Source: Plasticicumulans lactativorans
GTDB lineage: Bacteria; Pseudomonadota; Gammaproteobacteria; Competibacterales; Competibacteraceae
Assembly (NCBI RefSeq): GCF_004341245.1
Contig: NZ_SLWY01000001.1
Span: 1-64,000 of the forward strand
Direction of reading: 5' to 3'
Length of the DNA: 64,000 nt
In this document: positions 1 through 8,768 of the stretch, piece after piece
Numbering within the stretch: position 1 is the stretch's first letter
Layout: the number at the start of each line of letters is the position of its first letter
Made by a program: the position numbers and the translations under genes
Notes under the pieces: model-generated
The model's input: only the letters and a program-made list of their open reading frames with translations
What the model was told of the DNA's origin: nothing
Databases searched by the model: none

Positions 1-114
1 TACACGGCCAACATCGGCGTGATCAACGCCCAGGCCGCCGACATCTACCGCTACATGAACTTCGACCAGATCGACGACTTCCGCCGCCTCGCCGAAACCG
101 TCGTGCGTGTCTGA
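1..114 (+). CDS. C-terminal end of an unidentified protein (truncated by window edge)
   Basis: The window opens inside a reading frame that ends at a TGA at 112-114. The visible 37 residues end in ..IDDFRRLAETVVRV. I do not recognise the family from this short piece. The frame is open to the first base, the base usage matches the flanking high-GC genes, and a strong intrinsic terminator follows 11 bases after the stop. It is therefore very likely the end of a real gene that starts upstream of the window. Confidence 0.6.
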   Translation, partial: YTANIGVINAQAADIYRYMNFDQIDDFRRLAETVVRV

Positions 115-125
115 CGCCCCCACGC

Positions 126-157
126 AGCTCCGCACCCACCGGTGCGGAGCTTTTTTT
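126..157 (+). terminator. Rho-independent terminator of the truncated first gene
   Basis: An 11-bp perfect stem (arm AGCTCCGCACC at 126-136, loop CACC, complementary arm at 141-151) is followed by a run of seven T. It sits 11 bases after the stop codon at 114. Confidence 0.92.
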
Positions 158-178
158 GTGTCGCCTGGATCGGGTGGC

Positions 179-377
179 GTAGAGGCCGTTGAGTGCCTGC
201 TCGCCCTCCCTGCCGAGCCTCCCGGCTTCGCGGTGGCCCATCCCGTGCCTCTATGGCGTGCCCAACGGCCCCGGTTCGCCTGCGCATCGGGCCTGGCCCG
301 TCAAGACGCACTGCGCAGACCCGACGCTCAACGGGCTTGACGCTCTTCTCCCTGACTAGCGGGGACTTCTCGGTTCG
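179..377 (+). repeat. Dispersed repeat, copy 1 (direct)
   Basis: This is one of three copies of an intergenic repeat in the window (others at 33787-33992 direct and 61795-61948 inverted). It begins GTAGAGGCCGTTG and contains the shared cores CCCGGCTTCGCGG and ACGCACTGCGCAGACCCGAC. Copies 1 and 2 stay alignable through to CTCGGTTCG at 369-377. This copy is the most diverged and its internal inverted repeat is degraded. It starts 65 bases after the stop of the preceding same-strand gene. No convincing reading frame is present. Confidence 0.8.
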
Positions 378-421
378 TTCTCTACCCTCCTATTGATAAT
401 AAATAAGCAATAAAAATAAAT

Positions 422-515
422 ATATTTGCATTTGAATCATTAAGTCGCCGATGGCAATCTGCTCTTCAAGGCAACAATCAAGTTTACTGTTGCTTTAAAC
501 GCATGTGTCCAGTGA
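422..515 (+). promoter_or_regulatory. Shared control block upstream of dctA (with operator 471-493)
   Basis: This block aligns without gaps to 2485-2578, upstream of the galD/tct operon, with about 84% identity by hand count. The two include an identical 22-base AT-rich segment (422-443 and 2485-2506). Inside it lies the inverted repeat GCAACA-N11-TGTTGC (471-493), kept exactly in both copies although the 11-base centre differs. That pattern fits a dimeric regulator's operator. An AT-rich tract precedes it. The ATG of dctA lies about 200 bases downstream, so the leader would be long. Confidence 0.7.
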
Positions 516-712
516 CTGAAACCGCGCAGACCACGCCTGTCAGGCCGTCGCGGCAGGCGCGACCGGTTCCTGAGCCAGGGGCACGGCGAGCACCATCGGG
601 CAATGACACCAACGACGCCGAAGCCGGTGCGGCGAGGGCAGGCACGGAGCGATCCGGCCCCACACGCCCAGCATGTGGCCCTACCGAACACAGCAACCGA
701 GGAGAACGAAAC

Positions 713-2050
713 ATGAAGATTACTGAGCAGGCTCCCGCAAAGCGCGTGCCCATCTACAAAGCGCTTTATTTCCAGGTAATCGTCGCGATCACCCTGGGCA
801 TCACCTTCGGTCACTTCTATCCGGATCTCGGTGCCGGGCTCAAACCGCTCGGCGACGCTTTCATCAAACTCGTCAAGATGATGATCACGCCGGTGGTGTT
901 TTGCACCATCGTGCTCGGCATCACCAGCATGCCCAATTCCAAGGAAATCGGGAAAACCCTGCTGAAGGCGATGCTGCTGTTCTACGCACTGACCATCATC
1001 GCGCTCGCCACCGGCCTGGTCGCCGTTTACCTGATGCAGCCGGGCACCGGCATGAACATCGATCCCACGCACCTCGATGCCTCGGTGGCGGCGAAATACC
1101 TGAAGGCGGGGACGTCGATGAGTTTCGTGGACTTCGCCCTGCACATCATTCCGACCTCCTTCTTCAGCGCTTTTTCGGAGGGTGAGGTTCTGCCGGTGCT
1201 GCTGGTCGCGATCATCGTCGGCTTTGGTCTGAACCATGTCGGCAAGGCGGGCGAGCCCGTGCTTACGGCCATCGACTCGTTCTCGCACGTGATTTTCGTC
1301 GCCTTCGGCTACATGATGAAATTGGCTCCGGTCGGTGCCTTTGGCGCGATGGCCTTTACCGTCGGCAAGTACGGCATCCAGTCGCTCAGTTCGCTGGCGA
1401 TGCTGATCGTCACCTTCTACGTCGCCTGCCTGTTCTTCATCTTCGTGGTGCTCGGCATCCTCGCCCGTACGCACGGTTTCAGCCTGCTGAAGATGCTGCG
1501 CTACATCCGCGAAGAACTGCTGATCGTGCTCGCGACCTCGTCCAGCGAACCTGCGCTGCCGCGCATGCTGCAGAAGCTCGAGAAGCTGGGCTGCAAGAAG
1601 GGTGTCGTCGGGCTCGTGCTGCCCACCGGGTATTCGTTCAACCTCGACGGCACCGCCATCTACCTGACGCTCGCTTCGGTCTTCATCGCCCAGGCCTGCA
1701 ACATCCACCTGTCGCTCGGCCAGATCCTGTCGATGCTGTTCGTGATGCTGCTGACCTCGAAAGGTGCCGCGGGTGTCACCGGCAGCGGCTTCGTCGCCCT
1801 GGTCGCCACGCTGACGATCATGCCGGAGATCCCGGTCGCCGGTGTCGCGCTGATCGTCGGTATCGACCGCTTCATGTCCGAAGCCCGTGCGCTCACCAGC
1901 CTGGTCAGCAACGCGGTCGCCGTGGTGGTCGTGTCGAAGTGGGAGAACGCGTGCGACGACGCGGTGCTGCAGGCCGAACTCGATCGCCGGGACGCGACGG
2001 GCGACGAACTGCTGGCCGAAGAGGAGACGCATGTGGTGGCCGCACGGTGA
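713..2050 (+). CDS. dctA: C4-dicarboxylate:cation symporter DctA
   Basis: The 445-residue protein matches the DctA branch of the dicarboxylate/amino acid:cation symporter (SLC1-like) family, which takes up succinate, fumarate and malate across the inner membrane. Diagnostic segments are visible: the serine-rich re-entrant loop SSSEPALPRMLQKLEKLG, the substrate-site stretch PTGYSFNLDGTAIYLT, and MLLTSKGAAGVTGSGF. E. coli DctA has 428 residues, so the length fits. The frame is open further upstream (from 503), but the ATG at 713 has a good ribosome site (GAGGAGAACG) and starts a typical N-terminus. The gene carries the same upstream block as the galD/tct operon, which suggests shared control. 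A terminator follows at 2161. Confidence 0.95.
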   Translation: MKITEQAPAKRVPIYKALYFQVIVAITLGITFGHFYPDLGAGLKPLGDAFIKLVKMMITPVVFCTIVLGITSMPNSKEIGKTLLKAMLLFYALTIIALATGLVAVYLMQPGTGMNIDPTHLDASVAAKYLKAGTSMSFVDFALHIIPTSFFSAFSEGEVLPVLLVAIIVGFGLNHVGKAGEPVLTAIDSFSHVIFVAFGYMMKLAPVGAFGAMAFTVGKYGIQSLSSLAMLIVTFYVACLFFIFVVLGILARTHGFSLLKMLRYIREELLIVLATSSSEPALPRMLQKLEKLGCKKGVVGLVLPTGYSFNLDGTAIYLTLASVFIAQACNIHLSLGQILSMLFVMLLTSKGAAGVTGSGFVALVATLTIMPEIPVAGVALIVGIDRFMSEARALTSLVSNAVAVVVVSKWENACDDAVLQAELDRRDATGDELLAEEETHVVAAR

Positions 2051-2160
2051 ACCGGCTTGATCTGATCTAGGACCAGCGCCGCCTGAGCGCCGACCCCGCC
2101 AAGGGCACGGCCTCCGCGAAAGCGGCTGCCGTGCCCTGGCCGCGCCCGACACAGCCACCG

Positions 2161-2190
2161 AAACGGACACCCTCGGGTGTCCGTTTGCTT
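2161..2190 (+). terminator. Intrinsic terminator after dctA
   Basis: An 11-bp perfect stem (AAACGGACACC / GGTGTCCGTTT) with loop CTCG is followed by GCTTTTCC. It lies about 110 bases after the dctA stop. Confidence 0.8.
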
Positions 2191-2193
2191 TTC

Positions 2194-2248
2194 CCCCTGA
2201 CCCCTGACCCCTGACCCCTGACCCCTGACCCCTGACCCCTGACCCCTG
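2194..2248 (+). repeat. Heptanucleotide tandem repeat (CCCCTGA)n
   Basis: Seven perfect copies of CCCCTGA plus a partial eighth (CCCCTG) run head to tail directly after the dctA terminator. No gene is visible between here and 2485: the roughly 240 bases that follow are GC-rich with no plausible frame. The repeat is a likely slippage-prone (VNTR) site. Confidence 0.9.
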
Positions 2249-2484
2249 CATCCGGCAGTGCCCGTCGCTTTCCCGGTAGGGGGGGCCTTGCACCGTGCCA
2301 CCCGCGTTCGCTGGCGTGCTTCTCCAACGCCGCGTGGTCGTTCCAGCCGACGCCGGGGGGCTCCCGAGTCGTTTCCACGCGCTCCGGGCCGCATTCCGTG
2401 CCGCCATGCCGTCGTCGCCGGGCCGGATTTGTGGCGATCAGCAGAGGAGGCGTTTTTAATGCATAAAATAAAATAAAAATAAAA

Positions 2485-2578
2485 ATATTTGCATTTGAAT
2501 CATTAAATGGTCGATGGCAATCTTCTCTTTAAGGCAACAATCAATCTAACTGTTGCTCAAGAGACATATGTCGAGTGG
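2485..2578 (+). promoter_or_regulatory. Shared control block upstream of the galD/tctCBA operon (operator 2534-2556)
   Basis: This is the second copy of the block found at 422-515. It carries GCAACA-N11-TGTTGC at 2534-2556 and the identical 22-base AT-rich segment at 2485-2506. Here the operator ends only about 65 bases before the galD start at 2622. Confidence 0.7.
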
Positions 2579-2621
2579 TCCGTACGAAGAGGCCCTCGTC
2601 AAGCTATCGAGGAACCGCCAG

Positions 2622-3734
2622 ATGATGACCCGTATTCCCTGTGTGTTGATGCGTGGCGGTACGTCGCGCGGCCCGTACTTCCTGGCCTCGGACCTGCCCG
2701 CCGACGAACGTGCACGCGATGAAGTGCTGCTGTCGGTGATGGGGTCCGGCCACGAGCTCGAGATCGACGGCATCGGCGGTGGTAACCCGCTGACCAGCAA
2801 GGTCGCCATCGTCAGTCCGTCGATGCACCCGGAGGCCCAGATCGACTACCTGTTCGTGCAGGTGCTGGTCACCGAACGGCGCGTCGACACCGCGCCGAAC
2901 TGCGGCAACATGCTGGCTGGCGTCGGACCCTTCGCCATCGAGGCGGGGCTGGTGCCCGCCGTGTCGCCGGAAACGACGGTGCGCATCCGCAACGTCAACA
3001 CCGGCAAGCTCATCGAGGCCGTGGTGCAGACCCCGAACGGGCGGGTGAGCTACGAGGGCGATACCTCGATCGATGGCGTGCCGGGCACCGCGGCGCCGAT
3101 CCGGCTGACCTTCCTCGATGCCGCCGGGGCCAAGACCGGGCGGCTGTTCCCGACCGGCCGCCACGTCGACACCGTGCAGGGCTGCGAGATCACCTGCATC
3201 GACATGGCGACGCCGATGGTGCTGATCGCGGCCGCGAGCCTCGGCAAGAGCGGACACGAAACGGCCGATGCCCTCGACGGCGACCGCACCTTCATGGCGC
3301 GGCTCGAAGCGATCCGCCGCGAGGCCGGTGCCCTGATGGGGATGGGCGACGTCACCCACTCGGTACTGCCGAAGCCCGTGCTGCTGGCCGAACCGGTGCA
3401 CGGCGGCACCATCAGCGCGCGCTACTTCATGCCGCACGCCTGCCACAAGGCGATCGCCACCACCGGTGCGATCGGCATCGCCACGGCGTGCGTGGTCGAG
3501 GGCACGGTCGCCCAGCGACTGCTCGGAGCCTCCGCCGCCGGGCTGCGCACGATCGCCGTCGAGCACCCGCGCGGGCGCCTCGAAGTCGCCCTGCAAGCCG
3601 ACCCGCAAGGGTCGGTCGAGGCGCTGCGCGCCTCGGTGATCCGCACCGCCAAGCGCCTGTTCGACGGTGCCGTGTACGTCTCCGACGCGATTTTCGGGCC
3701 CGCCGGCCGCGCCGTCGGTCCGCTCGTCTCCTGA
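2622..3734 (+). CDS. galD: 4-oxalomesaconate tautomerase-like protein (PrpF/GalD family)
   Basis: The 370-residue protein is of the PrpF family (diaminopimelate-epimerase fold). This family isomerises aconitate-like or oxalomesaconate-like double bonds without a cofactor. The opening TRIPCVLMRGGTSRGPYF and the segment PNCGNMLAGVGPFAIEAG, which carries the catalytic-type Cys, are characteristic; GalD of Pseudomonas is about 361 residues. The frame also allows a TTG at 2553 and an ATG at 2568. I chose the ATG at 2622 because GAGGAA precedes it by 7 bases and the protein then begins like its family. The genes downstream encode a tripartite tricarboxylate transporter, so the likely role is processing the imported tri- or dicarboxylate or a ring-cleavage product. 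The exact substrate is not determinable, and a PrpF-type methylaconitate isomerase is an alternative. Confidence 0.82.
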   Translation: MMTRIPCVLMRGGTSRGPYFLASDLPADERARDEVLLSVMGSGHELEIDGIGGGNPLTSKVAIVSPSMHPEAQIDYLFVQVLVTERRVDTAPNCGNMLAGVGPFAIEAGLVPAVSPETTVRIRNVNTGKLIEAVVQTPNGRVSYEGDTSIDGVPGTAAPIRLTFLDAAGAKTGRLFPTGRHVDTVQGCEITCIDMATPMVLIAAASLGKSGHETADALDGDRTFMARLEAIRREAGALMGMGDVTHSVLPKPVLLAEPVHGGTISARYFMPHACHKAIATTGAIGIATACVVEGTVAQRLLGASAAGLRTIAVEHPRGRLEVALQADPQGSVEALRASVIRTAKRLFDGAVYVSDAIFGPAGRAVGPLVS

Positions 3735-3917
3735 GCGCCCACGCCGCCGTTCGCCATCGTGGCGGGCGGCATCCCGTTCAACCGGTTCACGGGCATTCGG
3801 GCAGGAGGCGGCAATGACCGGAACCGGCTCCCTGGCGGGCTGAATTCGGAGGTCTGGCGGATTCCACCCCGACGGCCCAGTACCGCTATCACATAAGAAA
3901 ATTCTGGAGGAGAAGAG

Positions 3918-4907
3918 ATGTCCACATTCAAGCGCTTTACCCGCTCGTTCATCGGTGCCGGTCTGCTGGCCGCGGGTCTGGTCGCTCCGCTGATGGCGGC
4001 GGCTGAAACCTATCCGGACAAGCCGATCCGCATGATCGTGCCAACCGCGCCGGCGGGCGGTAACGACTTCATGGCCCGCATCATCGGGCAAAAGTTGCAG
4101 GAGCGCCTGGGCAAGCCGGTGGTGGTCGAAAACAAGACCGGTGCCGGCGGCACCATCGGGACGGATTTCGTCGCCAAGGCCAAGCCGGACGGTTACACGA
4201 TCCTGTTCGGCTACATCGCGACCCACGGCATCAATCCAGCGATGAGCAAGCTGCCGTACGACGCGGTCAGGGATTTCGCACCGATCACGCAGGTGGCGGA
4301 AGCGCAGACCGTGATCGTGGTGAACCCGTCGGTTCCGGTGAATTCGCTGCAGGAACTGATCACGCTGGCCAAGGCCAAGCCGGGCACGCTCAATTACGCC
4401 TCCGCCGGCAAGGGCACGCTGCCGCATATTGCCGGTGAACTGTTCAAGCAGTTGACCGGCACCGACATCGGCTACGTGCACTACAAGGGCTCGTCGCCTG
4501 CCGCCACCGACACCCTCGCCGGTCACACCCAAATCATGTTTGGCAGCCTGGTAACGGCGATCAGCCACATCAAGGCCGGAAAGCTGAAGGCGCTCGCGGT
4601 GACCGGGTCGAAGCGCTCGCCGCTGCTGCCGGACGTGCCGACGGTGAGCGAGGCCGGACTGCAGGGCTTCGAGGTGGCGCAGTGGTACGGCCTGTTCGCG
4701 CCGGCGAACACGCCCAAGGCAATCATCGACAAGCTCAACCAGGAAACCATCGAGGTGCTCAAGAACCCCGAGGTCGCCACCAAGTTTGCGGAACAGGGCG
4801 CGGACGTGGTCACCGGTTCGCCGGCTGATTTCGGTCGACTGGTCGAGGCCGAGATCGCTCGCTGGAGCGAGGTCAGCAAGAAAGCCAACATCACCGCGGA
4901 TTATTGA
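3918..4907 (+). CDS. tctC: Tripartite tricarboxylate transporter substrate-binding protein (TctC/Bug family)
   Basis: The 329-residue periplasmic binding protein has a clear signal peptide (hydrophobic core GAGLLAAGLVAPLMAAA, cleavage near AAA-ETYPDKP). The mature start YPDKPIRMIVPTAPAGGNDF is the classic Bug-family entry, where the PAGGxxD region binds the carboxylate ligand. Later landmarks are NYASAGKGTLPHIAGELF and VHYKGSSPAATDTLAGH. The start has a strong GGAGGAG ribosome site. It belongs with the TctB and TctA genes that follow; the set forms a cation-coupled importer for citrate-like or other carboxylates. Confidence 0.93.
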   Translation: MSTFKRFTRSFIGAGLLAAGLVAPLMAAAETYPDKPIRMIVPTAPAGGNDFMARIIGQKLQERLGKPVVVENKTGAGGTIGTDFVAKAKPDGYTILFGYIATHGINPAMSKLPYDAVRDFAPITQVAEAQTVIVVNPSVPVNSLQELITLAKAKPGTLNYASAGKGTLPHIAGELFKQLTGTDIGYVHYKGSSPAATDTLAGHTQIMFGSLVTAISHIKAGKLKALAVTGSKRSPLLPDVPTVSEAGLQGFEVAQWYGLFAPANTPKAIIDKLNQETIEVLKNPEVATKFAEQGADVVTGSPADFGRLVEAEIARWSEVSKKANITADY

Positions 4908-5020
4908 AGCTGGAATCAGGCCACATAAGCCAAGCAGCATGGCTGCCCTGCCGGATGGTGGCGCGGCAGTCACGCGACGGGACCCACCAGAGACAAGCAG
5001 CAATCGAGAGAGGAGGCCAT

Positions 5021-5485
5021 ATGCGCGGCATTTCCGATAAACGGGATTTCGTCGCCGGACTGATGTTCACGACATTCGGTCTGGCGGTGGCATGGATTTC
5101 CAGCGGTTACGAGATCGGTTCGGCGCGGGCGATGGGGGCGGGCTATCTGCCCCTGGTGCTGGGTGGCCTGCTGGCCGTGATCGGGCTGGTGATCGCCGGT
5201 GCGGCGCTCAGGCAGGGCACGCCATCGCTGCCGCGGGTGTCGCCGCGCATCGACTGGCAACCGTTGCTGGCCATCACGGCGACGGTGGTGCTGTTCGCCC
5301 TGGTCATCCAGGTCGCCGGCGTGGTGCTGACCACGGCGGCCGTGGTGATCGTCAGCCGTCTGGCGCGCCGGGGCTATGCGTGGTGGGAGACGCTGATCCT
5401 CGCGGCGGCGCTGACCGCGGTGTGCGTCGCGGTCTTCTATTACGGGCTGGGGCTGCAGTTCCCGCTGTGGCCGGCATTCGGTTGA
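5021..5485 (+). CDS. tctB: Tripartite tricarboxylate transporter small membrane subunit TctB
   Basis: The 154-residue protein has about four hydrophobic segments (around residues 8-28, 40-60, 80-105 and 125-145), as in TctB subunits, which support the large TctA channel in the inner membrane. The frame is open from 4904, but the ATG at 5021 follows GAGAGGAGG closely and starts a normal TctB. It sits between tctC and tctA; the gap to tctA is only 10 bases. Confidence 0.88.
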   Translation: MRGISDKRDFVAGLMFTTFGLAVAWISSGYEIGSARAMGAGYLPLVLGGLLAVIGLVIAGAALRQGTPSLPRVSPRIDWQPLLAITATVVLFALVIQVAGVVLTTAAVVIVSRLARRGYAWWETLILAAALTAVCVAVFYYGLGLQFPLWPAFG

Positions 5486-5495
5486 GGGGGCCGGC

Positions 5496-7007
5496 ATGGA
5501 ACTGATCGACAACCTCGTGCTCGGCTTTTCGGTCGCGCTCACCATCCAGAACATCCTGTACTGCCTGCTCGGCACCATCCTCGGCACCCTGGTCGGGGTG
5601 CTGCCGGGGCTCGGCCCGTTGGCGACCATCGCGATGCTGCTGCCGATCAGCTTCGGTCTGGAGCCGACGACGGCGCTGATCCTGCTGGCCGGCATCTACT
5701 ACGGTGCCCAGTACGGCGGCTCCACGACCGCGATCCTGGTCAACCTGCCGGGTGAAACCAGCGCCGTGGTGACCGCGCTCGACGGTTACCAGATGGCGCG
5801 CCAGGGGCGCGCCGGCGAAGCGCTGATGGTCGCGGCGCTGGGCTCGTTCTTCGCCGGTACCGTCGGCACGCTGCTGATCGCCGCCTTTGCCCCGTCGCTG
5901 TCGGAGATGGCGCTCAGGTTCGGGCCGGCCGAGTACTTCGCGCTGATGGTGCTGGGGCTGATCGCCGCGGTGGTGCTGGCGCACGGCTCGGTGATCAAGG
6001 CGATCGCGATGATCATCGTCGGCCTGCTGCTCGGCCTGGTGGGCACCGACGTCACCAGCGGCGACGCCCGCTTCACCTTCGGCTCGTCGCACCTCGCCGA
6101 CGGCATCGACTTCGTGGTGGTGGCGATGGGGCTGTTCGGCATCGCCGAGGTGATTTCCAACGTCGCCGGCCCCGAGGAGGAGCGCAAGGTGCTCGGCAAG
6201 CTCGGCCTGTGGAAGCTGTCGAAGGAGGACTTCCGGCGGGCGGCGCCGGCGGCCGTGCGCGGCACCTTCCTCGGCTCGATCCTGGGCATCCTGCCCGGCG
6301 GCGGTGCGGTGCTCGGCTCGTTCTCGTCCTACATGCTGGAGAAGAAGCTGTCGAGGACGCCGCAGGCGTTCGGCAAGGGCGCGATCGAGGGCGTGGCGGG
6401 GCCGGAAGCCGCCAACAACGCCGGCGCGCAGACCTCGTTCATCCCGATGCTGACGCTGGGACTGCCGTCCAACGGCGTGATGGCGCTGATGATCGGCGCG
6501 CTGACCATCCACAACATCCAGCCCGGGCCGGGCGTGATGAGCAGCAATCCCTCGCTGTTCTGGGGCCTGATCGCCAGCATGTGGGTGGGCAACCTGCTGC
6601 TGGTGATCCTGAACCTGCCGCTGATCGGCGTGTGGATCAAGCTGCTGACGGTCAGGTACCGGTTGCTCTACCCGGCGATCGTCGTGCTCTGCTGCATCGG
6701 CGTGTTCAGCGTCAACAACTCCGAGTTCCACGTGCTGCTGATGGCGCTGTTCGGCGTGCTCGGCTACGTGTTCACGAAACTGGAGTGCGAACCCGCGCCG
6801 TTGCTGCTCGGTTTCGTGCTGGGGCCGATGATGGAGGAGAACCTGCGCCGCGCGATGTCGCTGGCCAAGGGCGATCCGAGCGTGTTCGTCACCCGGCCGC
6901 TGTCGCTGGTGCTGCTGCTGGTCGCGGCGGGCCTGCTGGTGATGATGCTGGCGCCGGCGGTGGCCAGGCGGCGCGAACAGGCGTTCGAGGAGTCCCACGA
7001 GGCCTGA
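5496..7007 (+). CDS. tctA: Tripartite tricarboxylate transporter large permease TctA
   Basis: The 503-residue polytopic protein has the TctA hallmarks: [17 protein letters not shown] near the N-terminus, [20 protein letters not shown], and the second half-repeat [12 protein letters not shown] followed by [20 protein letters not shown]. About twelve membrane segments are expected. The size is typical for TctA (about 500). It ends the galD-tctC-tctB-tctA unit, and a GC-rich hairpin follows at 7029. Confidence 0.95.
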   Translation: MELIDNLVLGFSVALTIQNILYCLLGTILGTLVGVLPGLGPLATIAMLLPISFGLEPTTALILLAGIYYGAQYGGSTTAILVNLPGETSAVVTALDGYQMARQGRAGEALMVAALGSFFAGTVGTLLIAAFAPSLSEMALRFGPAEYFALMVLGLIAAVVLAHGSVIKAIAMIIVGLLLGLVGTDVTSGDARFTFGSSHLADGIDFVVVAMGLFGIAEVISNVAGPEEERKVLGKLGLWKLSKEDFRRAAPAAVRGTFLGSILGILPGGGAVLGSFSSYMLEKKLSRTPQAFGKGAIEGVAGPEAANNAGAQTSFIPMLTLGLPSNGVMALMIGALTIHNIQPGPGVMSSNPSLFWGLIASMWVGNLLLVILNLPLIGVWIKLLTVRYRLLYPAIVVLCCIGVFSVNNSEFHVLLMALFGVLGYVFTKLECEPAPLLLGFVLGPMMEENLRRAMSLAKGDPSVFVTRPLSLVLLLVAAGLLVMMLAPAVARRREQAFEESHEA

Positions 7008-7028
7008 GCCGCCCCGCGGCGGATCGAC

Positions 7029-7064
7029 GCGAGGGCCGACGTCCGCACGGGCGCCGGCCCTCGC
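7029..7064 (+). terminator. Possible terminator hairpin after tctA
   Basis: Arms GCGAGGGCCG (7029-7038) and CGGCCCTCGC (7055-7064) are perfectly complementary. No T-run follows, so this could be an mRNA-stabilising hairpin rather than a true terminator. Confidence 0.4.
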
Positions 7065-7131
7065 GCTATCCCGCCGGCGCGGGCGATTGGCTACCATGCC
7101 CGCCTCTGCAACCGCCGGAGCGCGTCCCCGC

Positions 7132-7599
7132 ATGGCCACCGAGATCGAGCACAAGTTCCTGGTCGTCGATGACGGCTGGCGCGCCGGCGTCGAGCGCGCG
7201 GTGGCGATGCGCCAGGGCTACCTGGTCAGCGACGCGGTGCGCTCGGTGCGCGTGCGCGTCGAGGGCGACAGCGCCGCGCTCAACGTCAAGGGCGCGGTGG
7301 TCGGCATCGCCCGGCGCGAGTACGAGTACGCCATCCCGCTCGCCGATGCCGCCGAGATGCTCGACGAGCTCTGCGGGCAGAAGGTCGAGAAGACCCGCCA
7401 CTACGTGCGCCACGCCGGCCACCTGTGGGAGGTCGACGTGTTCGAGGGTGCCAACGCCGGGCTGGTGGTGGCCGAGATCGAACTGGCGCACGCGGGCGAG
7501 CCCTTCGTCCGGCCGCCGTGGGTGGGCGCCGACGTCTCGCACGATCTGCGCTACTACAACTCGCAGCTCGCCGTGCACCCCTACCAGGACTGGCGCTGA
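7132..7599 (+). CDS. CYTH domain protein (probable triphosphatase)
   Basis: The 155-residue single-domain CYTH (triphosphate tunnel metalloenzyme) protein begins [12 protein letters not shown], which carries the family's ExExK motif (E4, E6, K8). Further acidic and basic strand motifs follow ([31 protein letters not shown]). Family members hydrolyse inorganic triphosphate, thiamine triphosphate or related compounds in the cytoplasm; short bacterial forms are mostly tripolyphosphatases. The frame is open from 7087, but the ATG at 7132 places the motif at the usual N-terminal position. Confidence 0.85.
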   Translation: MATEIEHKFLVVDDGWRAGVERAVAMRQGYLVSDAVRSVRVRVEGDSAALNVKGAVVGIARREYEYAIPLADAAEMLDELCGQKVEKTRHYVRHAGHLWEVDVFEGANAGLVVAEIELAHAGEPFVRPPWVGADVSHDLRYYNSQLAVHPYQDWR

Positions 7600-7636
7600 G
7601 CGCCGGCCTGTTCCGCCCGCCAGGAGGACCCCGCCG

Positions 7637-8683
7637 ATGTCGCTCGGCCCCGTCATGCTCGGCCTCAGCGGCCTGCGCCTCGATGCCGAGGAGCGCGAAC
7701 TGCTGCGCCACCCGCGCGTCGGTGGCGTGATCCTGTTCAGCCGCAACTACGCCGACCCCGACCAGCTCACCGCCCTCACCGCCGAGATCCACGCGCTGCG
7801 CCACCCGCGGCTGCTGATCGGCGTCGACCACGAGGGCGGGCGCGTGCAGCGCTTCCGCGAAGGCTTCACGCGGCTGCCGCCGGTGCGCGCGCTCGGTGCG
7901 ATCTACGACGTCGACCGCATGCGTGCCAAGGCGCTGGCGCGCGTCAGCGGCTGGCTGATGGCCGCGGAGCTGCGCGCCTGCGGCGTCGACTTCAGCTTCG
8001 CGCCGGTGCTCGACCTCGACGTCGGCGCCAGCACGGTGATCGGCGACCGCGCCTTCCACGGCAACCCCGAGGCCGTCGCCGACCTCGCCCACGCCTACCT
8101 GAGCGGCATGCAGAAGGCCGGCATGGACGGCGTCGGCAAGCACTTCCCCGGCCACGGCCACGTGCAGGCCGATTCCCACCACGAACTGCCGGTGGACCGG
8201 CGCCGCTACGCCGACATCGCCGCCTGCGACCTGGTCGCCTTCGAGCGCATGGTCCACTACGGGCTCGCCGCGGTGATGCCGGCGCACGTGCTCTACCCGC
8301 AGGTCGACGACCGCCCGGCCGGCTTCTCGCCGGTGTGGCTGCGCGAGGTGCTGCGCGGGCGCCTCGGCTTCCAGGGCGCGATCTTCTCCGACGACCTCGA
8401 CATGGCCGGCGCGCACGTGGCCGGCGGCCCGCTGGCGCGTGCCGAGGCCGCGCTCGCCGCCGGCTGCGACATGGTGCTCGCCTGCAACGACCGCGACGCG
8501 GCGCTGGCGATCGTGCGCGGGCTCGCCGATCCGGCCGACCCCGCCGCGCAGCTGCGCCTGGTGCGCCTGCACGGGCGCGGGCGGCTGGCGCGTGCCGAGC
8601 TGCAGGCGAGCGAGCCGTGGCAGCGCGCGGTGCGCCTGGTCGCCGACTACGACGCCCACCCGCTGCTCGACATGGACATCTAG
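7637..8683 (+). CDS. nagZ: Beta-N-acetylhexosaminidase NagZ
   Basis: The 348-residue glycoside hydrolase family 3 enzyme removes N-acetylglucosamine from anhydromuropeptides during cytoplasmic peptidoglycan recycling. It shows the NagZ signature [18 protein letters not shown] (catalytic Asp-His dyad region) and [14 protein letters not shown], which carries the nucleophile Asp. E. coli NagZ has 341 residues. The ATG at 7637 has CAGGAGG upstream; the longer open frame to the left overlaps tctA and is not coding. Linkage to hpt and a thioinosine phosphorylase gene is conserved in other gamma- and betaproteobacteria. Confidence 0.93.
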   Translation: MSLGPVMLGLSGLRLDAEERELLRHPRVGGVILFSRNYADPDQLTALTAEIHALRHPRLLIGVDHEGGRVQRFREGFTRLPPVRALGAIYDVDRMRAKALARVSGWLMAAELRACGVDFSFAPVLDLDVGASTVIGDRAFHGNPEAVADLAHAYLSGMQKAGMDGVGKHFPGHGHVQADSHHELPVDRRRYADIAACDLVAFERMVHYGLAAVMPAHVLYPQVDDRPAGFSPVWLREVLRGRLGFQGAIFSDDLDMAGAHVAGGPLARAEAALAAGCDMVLACNDRDAALAIVRGLADPADPAAQLRLVRLHGRGRLARAELQASEPWQRAVRLVADYDAHPLLDMDI

Positions 8684-8713
8684 GCGCGGCTGGCGGGGGC
8701 GGGGGGCGCTCCC

Positions 8714-8719
8714 TATAAT
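8714..8719 (+). promoter_or_regulatory. Candidate -10 element (TATAAT)
   Basis: A perfect TATAAT lies in otherwise GC-rich DNA, 50 bases before the start of the DsrE-like gene. No good -35 is visible at the usual distance. Confidence 0.35.
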
Positions 8720-8768
8720 CCCGCGTCCTCGCACCGCTGCCCGCGGGCGCCCCCGCGCGGAACCGAAG

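Noticed and set aside
380-712. Sigma-54 promoter in front of dctA
   Set aside because: I looked for GG-N10-GC with the -24/-12 consensus because dctA is often RpoN-dependent; no acceptable match with the right spacing was found.
440-2407. Long open frame of 655 codons on the minus strand
   Set aside because: It lies opposite dctA; the encoded sequence is His/Arg/Asp-rich low-complexity typical of antisense frames in high-GC DNA and even runs through the heptamer repeat.
2604-5003. Long minus-strand frame of 799 codons
   Set aside because: It is antisense to galD and tctC, which have clear families, signal peptide and ribosome sites.
6209-7636. N-terminal extension of NagZ by 476 codons
   Set aside because: The extension lies within tctA in a different frame; NagZ has normal length from the ATG at 7637.
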